From NCBI GenBank assembly GCA_026874595.1, contig CM049311.1, positions 56,688,453 through 56,752,452 on the forward strand: DNA of 64,000 nucleotides, read 5' to 3'. The DNA comes from Sipunculus nudus (taxonomy: Eukaryota; Annelida; Sipuncula; Golfingiida; Sipunculidae). The position numbers and the translations under genes were made by a program. Below, piece by piece: positions 25,173-37,527 of this stretch (position 1 is the first letter of the stretch; every line of letters starts with the position of its first letter). Below the pieces are notes generated by a model. That model was not told the DNA's origin. It saw only the letters and a program-made list of their open reading frames with translations, and ran no database searches.

Positions 25173-25423
25173 GCATTGGTAAAGCAGGGCATATGTTAAT
25201 ATCAGCTACTGATGCAAGGCTTTCCAGTCCATTATTGGTAAATCCAGAATATAGGCAGTGGAAAATAGACTATGTGTATCTGCCAAATCACAGAGGTATG
25301 GATTACTTGAGGCATCAATTGTCTCCTGATGTGACAGCTCTCTGGAAGTCTGACACCAAAGATGCTAAAGTATCTCAAGATACATGGACAGACACAACCA
25401 AAACAAGGGACCTGTGGGACATG
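25173..25423 (+). CDS. Exon-like stretch, unknown (weak MAM-like pattern)
   Basis: A 251-nt stretch after an acceptor-like tcacacttacag and before a donor-like ACATG|gtactc. The open frame reads GIGKAGHMLISATDARLSSP and goes on through RQWKIDYVYLPNHRGMDYL; it is 83 codons without a stop. The order G-K-A-G-H...A-R-L-S-S-P-L-L recalls the first half of MAM domains, but the match is by eye, and the conserved cysteine expected near the C-L-x-F motif is missing. No neighbouring exon was found. May be a gene fragment. Confidence 0.25.
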
Positions 25424-25429
25424 GTACTC

Positions 25430-26110
25430 ATTTGAAATTTATTATTAGAACATCTTTATATCAAGATAACCAAAAATGGTGCATAATATGCCTGTTGCAT
25501 ATTTTGTGACCTCTGACCTCATTAAATATGTGTGAAGTTGCTGAGAATGTAATTCAGGTGAAGAAACTGTATTGGTTAATACTCATCATAAGTGATATGA
25601 AAATCTATAAGAATGATGGTCTATCTGGATGGTGCGACCATAGTGTGGTGACCTCTGACTCCATTAAATATGCATGAATTTTCTAAGAATTTAATTGAGA
25701 AACCCACTGGTTAATATGTATAATGAGTTTAATGAAAATCTATAAGATTTTTGGTAAGTCACCACAGTACCTCCAAAATGTGGTGACCTCTGACCTCATT
25801 AAATATGCCTGGATTTTGCTTAAAAATTAAACTTAGCAAGATATTAATTTATTAACATTTTTGTTGGGTTTTATCAAAATCCATCATATTCCTCGTAAGT
25901 TATCACATCAACAACACAAAGTAGCCTAGTGACCTCTCTGACCTTATTAAATATGCACAAATTTTGCCCATAACTGAACTCTGTTGAGATAATCTATAGG
26001 TAAGTAGTTATGGTGAGTTTTGTGAAAATCCATCAAAGCCCTGGTAAGTTATCGTTGCGAGACTAAAAGTTTATGGACGGAAGACAAGATTGACAGACTG
26101 AAGGTGGGTA
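25430..26110. repeat. Tandem repeat of about 140 bp, four units
   Basis: The phrase gtgacctctgacctcattaa starts near 25505, 25648, 25793 and 25929. Units share ttggtaagt.atcac and gtgaaaatctat. The array ends next to the left end of a family A element, so it may be part of a related element. Confidence 0.75.
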
Positions 26111-26140
26111 TACCATAATACGTCCAGTCATAGAAGGGAC

Positions 26141-27475
26141 TATAAGTGCCCATAGGGTCATGACGCTCAGCTGACTAGGAAGACATTCACAAAAGGAATT
26201 TTATCATCTGAATGCCCAATTTTGTAGGTGGTATCCCCATTCAACTGTAGCAATTAAAGTTCTTCAAAATCAACATGAAGAAACAGTTTTATGATAATTT
26301 GTCCAGCCATCCCATGAAATCTAGCCTTTTTGTATGTAGCTAAACTAGCTAAAAATGACCAAGCACATTTTTGAAGGCATCCCTGGATGTCAAGACAGAA
26401 GATTCTAGGGCCAATAGTAATGTTTTGTACCCTGTCAGACTGTCATGGTGCTTAAAATGTTTTTGACCAGTAATATTAGTCACCATGACCTAATTTCAGG
26501 TTTCCAAGGAAATTTCCAAAGACTCCCCTGTATATAACATTGGAACATTCTACAAGATACAAGATACAAAATATGCCAAACTGATTTTCAGGGTGCTAAA
26601 ATCATGCTCTTGGCCCATAGTACACAGAACATAGGTTACTTTGACCTAATTTCAGGTTTTCATGCAGATTTACCAAGGACCTGTGTGAATGTTATGTTAG
26701 AAGATTCTAGGCCTAGTGGATACAATTTGTGCCCATCTGATTTTCAGGGTGATAAAAACCATGCTCTTGGCCCATAGTTCACAGAATACAAGTCACCATG
26801 ACCTAATTTCAGGTTTCCATGCAGATTTTTCCAGGACCTGCTTTAATGTCATGTTAGAAGATTCCAGGCCTAGCAGATACAATTTTTGTCCTGTCTGACC
26901 GACATGGTACTCAAAATCAAGATTTCAGCCTGTAGTTTTCAAAATATAGGTCACCATGACATTTGCTCAGGTTTCCAAGGAGATTGGCCTAGGACCAGCC
27001 TGGATGTACAGTTAAAAGTTTCTGGGTATAACAGTTAGGGTTTGTGCCCTGTTAAGGGACAAACTGCTTCAATTGAAGGTATAAAAAATAAGAGAAAATA
27101 TGCCTAAAAATTAAAGAAAAAATACAGGTGACACCACAAGTCTTCACTCCATGATCAACATGCATGGAAAGAATCATGGCAATCAATGCAGTAGTAAGTC
27201 AGATACTGGAGCTTAAGCTTTTGTATCAAATTTTTAATGATTTGGGGGACACTTTTGAGACACATAGCTTGGAGGATATAGGTCCAAGTGAGATAATATT
27301 AGGTTTCCATGGAGATTTTTTATGGACTTCGATGGATTTTGAGTAAAAAGCTTCCAGGTCAAGTGATTATGATTTGTGCCCTGACAGACAGATGGACAGA
27401 CAGACAGACAGACAGACGACGAACAGGGAGTGATCGCTATAGCTAAGATGACTTTCAGTCAGCTGAGCTAAAAAT
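26141..27475. mobile_element. Family A element, complete copy (about 1.33 kb)
   Basis: Left motif resembling GGCCCATGGGTCATGACGCTC at about 26145; right end is the hairpin agctaagatgactttcagtc agctgagct followed by aaaaat at 27475. Inside are four units of 156-158 bp marked by tgacctaatttcaggttt (26487, 26643, 26800, 26958), and a (GACA)n tract at 27390-27420. No coding capacity. The design (terminal motifs, about 160-bp cores, tetranucleotide tract near one end) is like that reported for bivalve pearl-type elements; membership is inferred. Confidence 0.75.
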
Positions 27476-27477
27476 AG

Positions 27478-27835
27478 TTAGATTGTCGGTGGTGCCACCA
27501 GTCCTGCATATGAGAAAGCTATCAAAGTGTATAGACATGCAAATTTCAAGCTAAGACATTAACCCACTCGCAAGATGTGAAATTTCACCTTGAACAGACT
27601 TACTGATGAAAACAATTCAAGGTGTTACCACTTGATAAGCAAAATTTCAAGCCATTATGGCAAACCATTCCTGAGATAATTGCTTGGATGTATTAATATT
27701 ATAAGGAAAAGTCAATGCAGTTGGTGCCACCTGTCTTCTGTATGAGAAAGCTATCGTTGTTCTCTGGAAATTAACATAGTGGTGGTGGAGCCTGGCTGAA
27801 ACACAGTGTATATGAAACTTTGTATCTGCAGATTT
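27478..27835. mobile_element. Degraded family B-like fragment
   Basis: Contains ggtggtgccaccagtc and ggtgccacctgtc, decayed forms of the family B palindrome. It then has gtggtggtggagcctggctg, matching the region just before the right end of family B (gcggcggcggaacccggtc). The termini are eroded. Confidence 0.55.
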
Positions 27836-28597
27836 ATTCCAAAATATTTATGTGAAATGGCAGAGAAGGAATAACAATAAATATTGACATCTTTATGAAA
27901 ACGAGTTATTATTAAGTCTCAGGAACATTTAATTTTTTAAAAAAAGTATCTGAGTAACATTTTCTGAATAAAGGCCACCAAAATGAACCAGTATTGTTAA
28001 TTTGAGCATCTTTTTCATAATTTTCAATAAGGGCACCTCCCTAATACACCTACAATACCTCCCCCCCCCCCCCCCCATGTTGAAAATCCCTCTTTCTGCC
28101 CCTGGGTTAGGAATTAAAAGAGTATCCTTGCTGGCAGTTCAACAACGTCCTAAAAATTAAACTTGCTACTGCGTGTTAAATTAATCACCACAAAATGGGA
28201 ATGATTTTATTAACAGGCACCAGTGATGTGGTATTTACCAGGAAACCAACCACTGGTTAGGGAAAAAACAAACTCGCGGAGATAATTTGCTATTAAATTT
28301 CAAGCTTCCATAATTACATCCTGTCGCACCTTTATTTTATCTTGAATTGATATTTCATGATTAGAAATAATGCAGGAGAGACAGAAACCTGCACATTTTT
28401 TGTTCATTTTTATATGTTATTAAAACCATCCTTGTAACCAAATGATGTTGTTCTATAGCACGAACTGCAAAATGACATAAAACCTCCTGCAAAGCAAATT
28501 ATTTTCATGACATTTAAAAATCACAAATCAGTCTGACCTTTAGGACACAAGATTTTTCTTCATGTTATCCACATTATGTTTCTTTATCTTAAAAATA
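27836..28597. other. Gene-free stretch
   Basis: AT-rich; holds a C run at about 28061-28075. Nothing else recognised. Confidence 0.4.
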
Positions 28598-29482
28598 ACA
28601 AGTGGCCCATGGGTTATGACGCCCAGCTGAATTCAAGGAACCTCGAACAATGGGTAAATGATTCCTAATATACAAACAGATATAGGTTACAGTGACATTT
28701 TACATCCAACTGGTACCATTTGAACCCATCTGACTAATAGAGAGCAAAAATCATGTTCTTTCACACAGCTTGAAGAATAAAGGTCACTGTCACATTATTT
28801 CAGGGTTTTTTTCAGAAATTTTTCACAGGAACCTCCTAAATTAGATGTTTCTAGGTCTAAATGTAACCAATTATGCAAATCATTCCTATAAGGTTCACAA
28901 ATCATGTTCTATAGGTCCCTCTGACCTAATTTCAGCTTTCCAAGGATATTTTCCAAGAACTGGCTGAATAGTTCTAGGTCTAACTGTTACCATTTATGCC
29001 CTACCTAGAGTCTGACTGCTTCATTTGAAGGTCTAAAATATAGAGAAAAAATGCATAAAAATTAGAAACAAGGGACCCATGGGTCACGGCGCTCAGCCGA
29101 AGTTTGAAATTTGCAAATGCAAAATATGCAAAATATTCTATTGTAATGTTTTTCATTTATATAAGAATATGAGAAGCTAAGAGGAAAGGGACCCTCCTAC
29201 TTGGTTAAAGTAAAGTTCTAAATATATGATTGCAAACTAATACTCTGACAAGGACGTCATGAAGAAAAACAGTAAAAGTATTGAGATACTGTGATGCATA
29301 TGAAAATATACAGATGGACAGGAAAGTGGACAGAATGGACAAATACCTTTATTTCACCTTCAAGGGAATAATGCATTTAAGTTAATATATAAGCCTATTT
29401 TTTAAGCATATCCACTTTTTCCATTAAAAGTTTTTATCTGAATCATTTTTTTTATTAACAAGTTTTATAAATTTTAATAAAA

Positions 29483-32119
29483 ACAACGGACCTATGGGTC
29501 ACGACGCTCAGCTGTTATATATGATAAAAAAATATTATTTAGAAATGAGGCACATGCTGGTTTTGTGTGGTAATAAATATAAGCTGTATTATGAGTTGTT
29601 GTTGTTTAGCTTATGTATGATTTTGATAGTACCTTTGGAGACAGGGAAGAGGATTGATTTCATTTATTTTATTAACAAATGGAGTACTATTGTCACACAG
29701 ATTTTGACTTGGCCATATAACTTATAAGCAGAACATATTATATAAGAGTTTAACTATTTATTAAAAAAAATTACAAATATTGTCCCAAATATAATTTTTA
29801 TAAAAAATAATAAGAGAATCATATGATTTTTTTAAATTAAATATAACTGATATGATTAATAAAATAATATTAAAGAATATATTCATGAATGCATTCATGA
29901 ATACATTTTGAAAGTATTTGCACGAGTATTCATATACTTTCATTTTTACCTGAATTCCTATTCTTTATGCAAGAAATTTTATAATGGAGTACATAATCAT
30001 ATTCGTATTTAAATACAATTACAAAGTATTCGCACCATGTCTGGTATTTATTCAGTTTCACCAACCAATGATGTTGAGAATCCAGAATATACAAAATTCA
30101 CACATTTAAATAATGATCATAAGTACCTGGTTTTATGGCTTTTATTTATATTAAAAAATAACTGTAAAAAATTCATTTTGGACTAATTTCACATCAATGT
30201 ACACACTAGACACAGTAGGAATCTAGATTAATATTATCAACTGCATCTTTGTCTATCATTAATTTCCTTCATATGATCCCTAATGATTAGTAATGAATAA
30301 TATGATTTACTTCTTTATCATTAAAATTGAACTGAAAAATGCCATAGGTGACTGCATGGTGTTATTTGGAATATGTGACATTCTACCCATCGATACAAGA
30401 TTCTTATATCATCAGTAACTGCAAGTTAATTTCCTGTTATTATAAACTAACAAATTCCTTTTCTATTTTTCTTTAATTTGTTATTAAAAACCAATAAAAA
30501 TTTATTAATTTATTGTTTATTGTTATGTTGCTGGTTAAAACTACTAGATGAGTTGGGTTGGACACCTGGATCAACTGTGGCTGGCCATAAGCTGCCTGGA
30601 TTCCTGTATGCCTCGCCTCAAGCGTGCATAATTTGATGAAAGGTCAACAAGTTCAACATACAGGTGACTAAAGAGGGGCTGGAGAGAGCCAAAGTCTGAC
30701 AGGGTCTCATAAAAACATTAATAAAAGCTACAATTTTTGGCCAATTTCTTTCAGCTTTCTAAACTAAAAAGCTGAAATCCTAATGTGTGCATGATATGAA
30801 AATTATATCAACAGTGCTCACAGAACACAAACGTGCCATGGTCACAGTTGGGCAAAATTTAAGGTATTAATTTTATATTTATACTAATAACTTATAAAAT
30901 TTGAAAAATTCAGAACTAATTTTGGGTATTCAATTGAATCTTGATTAAATAATGTTACATCCCTGACAAAAAAATCTCTAGCTTCAGCAATGCCCTTGTT
31001 AAGGGAGTAAATATATTTCTTGATTTTTTACAAAGTGCATTATGTTTGGGCCCATAACTTAAAACAATTACGCAATACTGACATCATTCTGGCATGTGCA
31101 TAGAGAATGAAAAATATGTATATTATTTATGATTAAAGTCAGATCAGTGGTTTTGATATTAGGCAGTCTTGAAGTGTAACAATGGGTTTTTAAAGGAAAA
31201 ATGAAGTTTTTCATTAATATCTCGAAGGTATTAAGTCCTAGTGACCAAATTCTTGGCATGGTAGGGGATTTTGGAGACATCTAACTGTATGCCGAATTTA
31301 AGGAACTAAGAGCTGAAGCTTGGGAGCTGAGCTCTTGCAAACTGCATAACACTAGCTTGATGTAAACAATATGTTACATGGTGCTTGAAAACTTATTAAA
31401 ATCTACAGTTTTTGATCAACTGGTTTCAAATTTTTGGTGTTAACAGTTGAAATGCTAACAAAAACATGCTGTGAAAATTAAATCCACAGTACTTACAGGA
31501 AAAAAACGTGCCATGGTCAAAGTTGGGCAAAATTTAAGGTACCAATTTTTTATTTTTATTAATATTTTAGAAAATTAAAAAGATTTTCATCTAATTTTGG
31601 GTATACAATTTAATTTTGATTAATTAAAGTTATATTACTGGAAAAAAGGTCGATAGCTTTAACATTTTTTGTGTTAAGTGATCAAATATCTTGCCTGATT
31701 TTTTACAAAATGCATTATGTTTGGGCCCATAACTTTTTTAAATTAAATAATACAGACATAATTTCTGGCATGTACATAGGAACTATATAGAGGAATATTT
31801 ATGGTAAATATGAGGAAAAACAGATGAGTGGTTTTGATATTAGGCAGTCCTGAAGTGTGAAAATAGGTTTTTAATAAAAAATTGAGGTTTTTCCTTAATT
31901 TCTCAAAGGAACGAAGTTGCAAAGACCCAGTTTTCGGCTTGGTAGGAGATCTTGGGGACATCTAACATTATGCCGAATTTTGGATTCCTAGGTCTTACGG
32001 TTTCAAAACGTGCCACATCTACGGACGGACGGACGGACGGACGGACGGACAGACGGACGGACGACGGACAATGGACCACGACTATAGCTCAGATGACTTA
32101 TAGTCAGCTGAGCTAAAAA
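29483..32119. mobile_element. Inner family A element, complete copy (about 2.6 kb)
   Basis: Left end acaacggacctatgggtcac at 29483; right hairpin and gagctaaaaa end at about 32119. Before the hairpin is an (ACGG)n tract at 32018-32060. The body holds two tandem units about 680 bp apart (cgtgccatggtca.agttggg near 30831 and 31509). No intact open frame. Confidence 0.8.
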
Positions 32120-32250
32120 CTGAAAATATAAGTTAAAATATTAGAATTGTTGCAAAAGTTGCAATCATTATATATCCAGAGTAAAAACTGAAAATACAAG
32201 TTAAAATATTAGAATTGTTGCAAAAGTTGCAATCATTATATGTCCAGAGT
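32115..32250. repeat. 68-bp direct duplication
   Basis: The phrase aaaaactgaaaat and following sequence through tccagagt occurs at 32115 and again at 32183 with two or three differences. The first copy begins exactly at the right end of the inner family A element. Confidence 0.9.
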
Positions 32251-34095
32251 GTAGCTCATATTGGATCATATTATGCATTCACATTTATATTACTATATTT
32301 AAATCACAAATGTTTAAACTGAATTTAAAAGAAAATAATGCCACAACATGCCATCTACAAGAAAATTCCTTGAATCATTATTAAAAAGTTTTGCACATTG
32401 GAGTTTTCAGTACATGCTTAATTTTATTCACCGAAAATAAAATAAAAGATTCAGTAAATTTGATAAAATAAAACATCTTTTCAAATAAAGTATACACACT
32501 GTTGGTTGAATGGGGAACAAACAATATCATTGTGCTAATTACTATCTCAGCTTTAATTTATTACTGGAACTAATAGTCAATTTCACACCTGGTGAAGTTT
32601 TTACTCTTCTGAAGTAAGAAATTACTTAACTGATGAACATCAACACTTTCATAGCAATACACCACTTTGTGGACACAATTAAATGTGCACTTAAATCATT
32701 GTAACCCTGGTGGTACAATACAAAATCTAAAATGTAGCATAGCCTAGAATAAGAATGAATCAAATACAGAAAATAATAACATTCATCTAGTTTATGCACC
32801 AACTGGGGGAAGGGGGGGGGGGGGGGAGAGTGCAGGGTTGAGGGGAAGCCTGCTGGTAGTGGCCAAGCTGAGCTAAGGCAAGCTGCCTGGGGAGGGTTAC
32901 ATAATGCAAGTGAAGGCTGTACTACCAGGTGGGCTAGATGTAACCAACACTTGACATGGTGTATGAAACTTGAATAAAAGCTTTTCTTTTCAATCAATTC
33001 CTTTGAAATTTCAGATTTTAAAAGATTAAATCCTTATGTATATATGCTGTGAAATTAATTCAACAGTGCTTACAGGGAAAAAACGTGCCATTGCCAAAGT
33101 TGGACAAAATTTAAGGTATTGATTTTTTATTTATGCTAATAACTTGAAAAATTTGCAAAATTCAGATCTGATTTTGAGTAAACAATTGAATCTTGATTAA
33201 ATAAAATTATATTCCTGAAAAAAAGTCTCTAGCTTCAGCAATTCTCATGTTAGGTGAGTAAATATATTTTCTGATTTTTTAAAAATTGCATTATATTTTG
33301 GCCAACAACTTCAAAATAATACCCAACACTGACCTAATTTTGTGTATGTTCATAGAAAATGTATGGAAGAATATGAATACTAAATATGATCCAAAACAGA
33401 TCAGTGGTTTTGATATTAGGCAGCCTTGAAGTGTAACAATGGCTTTTTTATAGAAAACTGAGGTTTTTCCTTAATATCTCGAAGGAATGAAGTTCTAATG
33501 ACCCAATTTTTGGTATGGAGGGAGATTTTGAGGACACCTAATGGTATGCTAAATTTTCGAATCATAGGTCCAACTGTTTCAAAATGTGCCCTGTTAACGG
33601 ACGGACGGCCAGACGATGGACAAAGGATGGACGGAAGACTGACAAAGGACCATGACTATAGCTCAGATGACTTATAGTCAGCTGAGCTAAAAATACAGTT
33701 GTTGCCTCCGGTCTCCAGGAAATGATGAAACACTCCATGATCAATATATTCATGCAAAGAATCATGGTGATCAATGCAGTATTTATTCAGATACTGGAAA
33801 TATTGTTTCAAATTTTTAATTACTTTTTGGGGTACTTATGAGCTTCATAGCTCAGAGGACATATGTTTAACAGAGACCTAAGTTCATGTTTCCATGAAGG
33901 AGATTTTTATTGGCCTTCCCTGGATGTCTAATTAGAAGGTTCTAGGTCTAACAGTTATGATTTGTGCCCCCTTAACATTTGGACAGACAACATATAAAAG
34001 GGTGATCGCTAAAGCTCAGAAGACTTACAGTCAGAGGAGCTAAAAATCATCTCCCTTATGTGTAATACTGTGTTGTATTAAAAAAATATCATCTC

Positions 34096-34582
34096 TTAAA
34101 GGGGCCCATCACCTATAAAACATGTTGAATTTACACGAAAAATACCTTTGGTACCTGCTAAACTTTTGCCCTCAAACTGTTTGCTAACTCTGGTGAATGA
34201 GTTTTAAAAACAGTGCACCGGGCACGATCACAGGTGTAAACAAAAACACAGCGCATGCATCCCGGGCTACAACACATGTCAATCTGACTTTTTGGCAAAA
34301 AAAAAAAGAAATACATGTTCTGCTGCCTGAAACATCACGTGTTGTGGCTAACAACTGGACCTCCGATCACGCTGGATTGTTTTGGTAAATAAACCCACAC
34401 TGACTGTGTTTATCAACACGCAGAGCCATAACAATTAAGGTGCTAAACCGCCATATACAAGGTATTGAGACTGTGTGCTGGAATGCTTTTGCTGGTAAAC
34501 TTTTGTAATACACTATAAAGCAAAATTGAACTGTTAGTGTAGAAGAGTAGGCAAGATATAGCTCCTGCTCATGTCTCTTTAA
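34096..34582. mobile_element. Possible MITE with TTAA-flanked inverted ends
   Basis: Left TTAAAGGGGCCCAT and right (minus strand) TTAAAGAGACATGA are inverted partners at about 9 of 12 positions, both at TTAA. The interior is CpG-richer than its surroundings and has no coding frame of note. TTAA target sites are typical of piggyBac-type elements, but the ends are too short to be sure. Confidence 0.35.
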
Positions 34583-34599
34583 AGAATTGTGCCAAAATT

Positions 34600-35415
34600 G
34601 TTCTGCAGAGTACTAAGTTTGACTACTACTATATATACTCTGTACAGTACCAAGCTCGAGTATGTCTGTATACTCTGTAGAAAACTAATCTGACTTTTGC
34701 AGTATACTCTTCAGACTACTAAGTTTGACTATTACTGTATACTCCGTAGAATTATAGGTCCGTTAATGTATACTCAGTGGAACAATAGGTCTATTACTGT
34801 ATACCCTGAAGAATAATAGTTCTATTACTATATACTCTGTAGAATAAAAGGTCTATTACTGTTTACTCTGTAGAATAATAGGTCTATTACTGTTTACTCT
34901 GTAGAATAATATGTCAATTATTGTATACTCTGTAGAGTAATAAGTATGAGTATTAATGTATACTCTGTAGAATACTCAGTTTGACTTTGAGTATTAATGT
35001 ATACTCTGTAGAATACTCAGTTTGAGTATTAATGTATACTCTGCAGAATACTCAGTTTTAGTATTAATATATACTCTGCAGAGTACTCAGTTTAAGTATT
35101 AATGTATACTCTGCAGAGTACTCAGTTTTAATATTAATGTATACCCTGCAGAGTACCCAGTTTAAGTATTAATGTATACTCTGCAGAGTACTCAGTTTGA
35201 GTATTATGTATACTCTGCAGAGTACTTAGTTTGAGTTTTAATGAATAATCTGCACAGTACTAAGGTTGAGTATTAATATATATACTCTGCAGAATACTAC
35301 GGTTCAGTATTAATGTAAACGCTGCAGAGTACTAAGTTTTACTATTTCTATATACTCTGTAGACCTTTTAGTTTGACTATTACTGTACACTCTGCAGAGT
35401 ACTAAGTGTGACTAT
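34600..35415. repeat. 35-bp tandem repeat (tatactctgcagagtactcag)
   Basis: Units read gtatactctgcagagtactc then agtttgagtattaat, about 23 copies, best conserved at 34930-35220 and decaying on both sides. The core ctctgcagag is a 10-bp perfect palindrome. Confidence 0.9.
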
Positions 35416-35849
35416 TACTTTAAGTGTAAAATTAATTCATTAAGCTCTATTCAAATTTGATGATCATTTTCTCTTACATACTCCAGTGCTAAGCACCATT
35501 TTGTCTTGCACATATTTGGCCATCACTTTGCTCCACAAATAACAATACTGAAAGCCAATTTCTTGTGCTAATAACCATGTTGAATTACTTTTTTCTGAAC
35601 CCAATACAAAACATATTATAACTATGATCTCCCCACTACAACAGTACAAAGTTGAGCATCATATTATTTTTTCCAATCAAATGTGGATTACTATTTGCTT
35701 CTACCAACCACATACAGAGTATCATATTGCTTTAACTACCAGAATGTTATGTTGAGTATTATTTGTTTTGCCAACTCTACCTTTGAGAATAATTTTGTCT
35801 TGTCTTGGTTTCTACCTGTCTAGCAAACTTTTTTTTAAATATTTTTTGT

Positions 35850-36248
35850 TGGAGGTAACCGCCTCCATTTTTTAATGTTAGCTTAATTCTAAGAATATGT
35901 ATACCTGTAGAGTTCTATTTCAGTTTTGGACTACATTATTATAACATGGCAGTATCAAAAGCTATCTCTCATTTAATATGCTGGTGTTAACTAGGCCTGG
36001 TGACTTCTGCACCTGCAGGTCCTGGCTGTGTAATTGCCCCCATTGTTAGCTCAAACCTATGAGGAACCCCAAATAGGCACACTCATTTGTGAATGAAACA
36101 AGGCCATTGGGCATGGCCTTTCCATCAAGCCTGCAGAGCACTCACCCTGGGCGAAAGCAGCCATGAGAAATGTCACCCGGTTGAAATCTGAACTGACAGT
36201 TTCCAGGCTTTGAGTCCTGTGCTCTTTCCCTGAGCCACAGAGCCGGTT
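35850..36248 (-). mobile_element. tRNA-derived SINE copy 1
   Basis: On the minus strand the head reads ggctctgtggctcagggaaa then gagcacagg, with an A-box-like TGGCTCAGGGAAAGAGC and a B-box-like AGTTCAGATTTC. The 400-bp body aligns by eye along its length with the copy at 55100-55511, at roughly three-quarters identity. Confidence 0.75.
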
Positions 36249-36478
36249 AGTTTGGCTCACCATGCCAAGGACCATTGTTTTGCCCACAGCATTGTTGGGT
36301 ACTTCACCTTATCCACTGTGACACTGGGTATCATTTGACTTGCCCAGTTAAAAGATGAGTAAAAAGATGTTCTTGGCTGTTAGAATGCTACAATGTTAAA
36401 AATCCTGAGTTATTTATAACTGTACCTTTTTGGTTAACATTTGTTACTAAATTTTAAGTAAAGGCTTCTGTTAACTAA

Positions 36479-37483
36479 ACAAGGGACCTATGGGTCACTG
36501 TGCTCAGCTGACGTTAACCTAGCTTGAAGGTAATAATCTAAAATAATAACTAATGGAGATAAAGTGTAAGAGGAAGAGGTAATAAAGGCCATGGTTGGTT
36601 TATATGATTGGTTTGTATTGATGAGCAAGAAATTGTTGCAAAAAATATTTTGTGACCTGACCATGTGTTTCCTAATGTTGAAACTAAAGCATGTGAGCAG
36701 TTTGTGAACAAATGATCTGTACTATTACCATGATCATTAGTTGGTTTTTCGATTAACTGTTGACATTTCAGTAGTTTACACATTTGTTCAATTGAATCTA
36801 TTTTTTTGTATAATATATATTATTAAATATATATGTATTTTTTTATGAAATGATTACAGTTGAAATATAGCTAATTAACAACATAAAACAGGGCAAACAA
36901 AGCCTGATCTCAAATTCTGCTGAAGCAGGAAAATAATGAACAAATGTTTGTATTAAATCCTGATTTTTTTATCACATCAATTATTTTCTAATTTAAGTTT
37001 ATATTTCTATACATTTCCAATTTAACATATATATCTGAATATAAAAGTTGTTTCATAATTCTCAATTGCATCATCATAAATGTCAATCTTGTCAGATAAC
37101 ACCACATCATGCATACACATGTTTATTTATTTTTTACCACAAAAATATATCTTTTTAATCTGCAAAACAATAAATATCTAAATATAATACTTGATTTAGA
37201 TTTCACAATTTTAAATTGTGTCTTTATTTCTCCATAATGTGCTTCATATTTTATAATAATTTAAGCATACTGATGGGTTCATTTATATTTGTTAAAATCA
37301 TTTAAAAGAAAATTGATTTCTTTAAAAATGCTACATTACACAACACTGCATCTTCTGGATTACACCTTGAATTATTTTTTTCAAGGAAAGTTTTTGCATA
37401 TCGGAGTGGAAACAGCATTACAATTTAGGAGATACAGTGAAAACAATAACAATTACTGCATAACACTTGGTGGGTTGGGTTTG

Positions 37484-37527
<44 letters not shown>

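Larger units (their letters stand above)
29068..33693. mobile_element. Middle family A element, itself interrupted
   Basis: Left end acaagggacccatgggtcac at 29068; right end hairpin (ctcagatgacttatagtcag then ctgagctaaaaa) at 33650-33693, preceded by an acggacgg tract at 33597. Its right part (33000-33693) matches the body of the element at 36479-38396. The inner element at 29483-32119 interrupts it. Confidence 0.75.
28598..34046. mobile_element. Outer family A element, split by nested insertions
   Basis: Left part 28598-29067 begins acaagtggcccatgggttat. Right part 33694-34046 ends with a degraded right hairpin (agctcagaagacttacagtc agaggagct) and aaaaat. The two parts join naturally: gagaaaaaatgcataaaaat at 29041 continues as acagttgttgcctccggtct at 33693, the same order seen unbroken at 27085-27160 in another copy. 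So 29068-33693 is an insertion. Confidence 0.75.

Noticed and set aside
34600-35415. CRISPR-like regular spacing of about 35 bp; same thought for the 43-bp array at 10955-13035
   Set aside because: Units are contiguous with no unique spacers and the DNA is eukaryotic; these are minisatellites.
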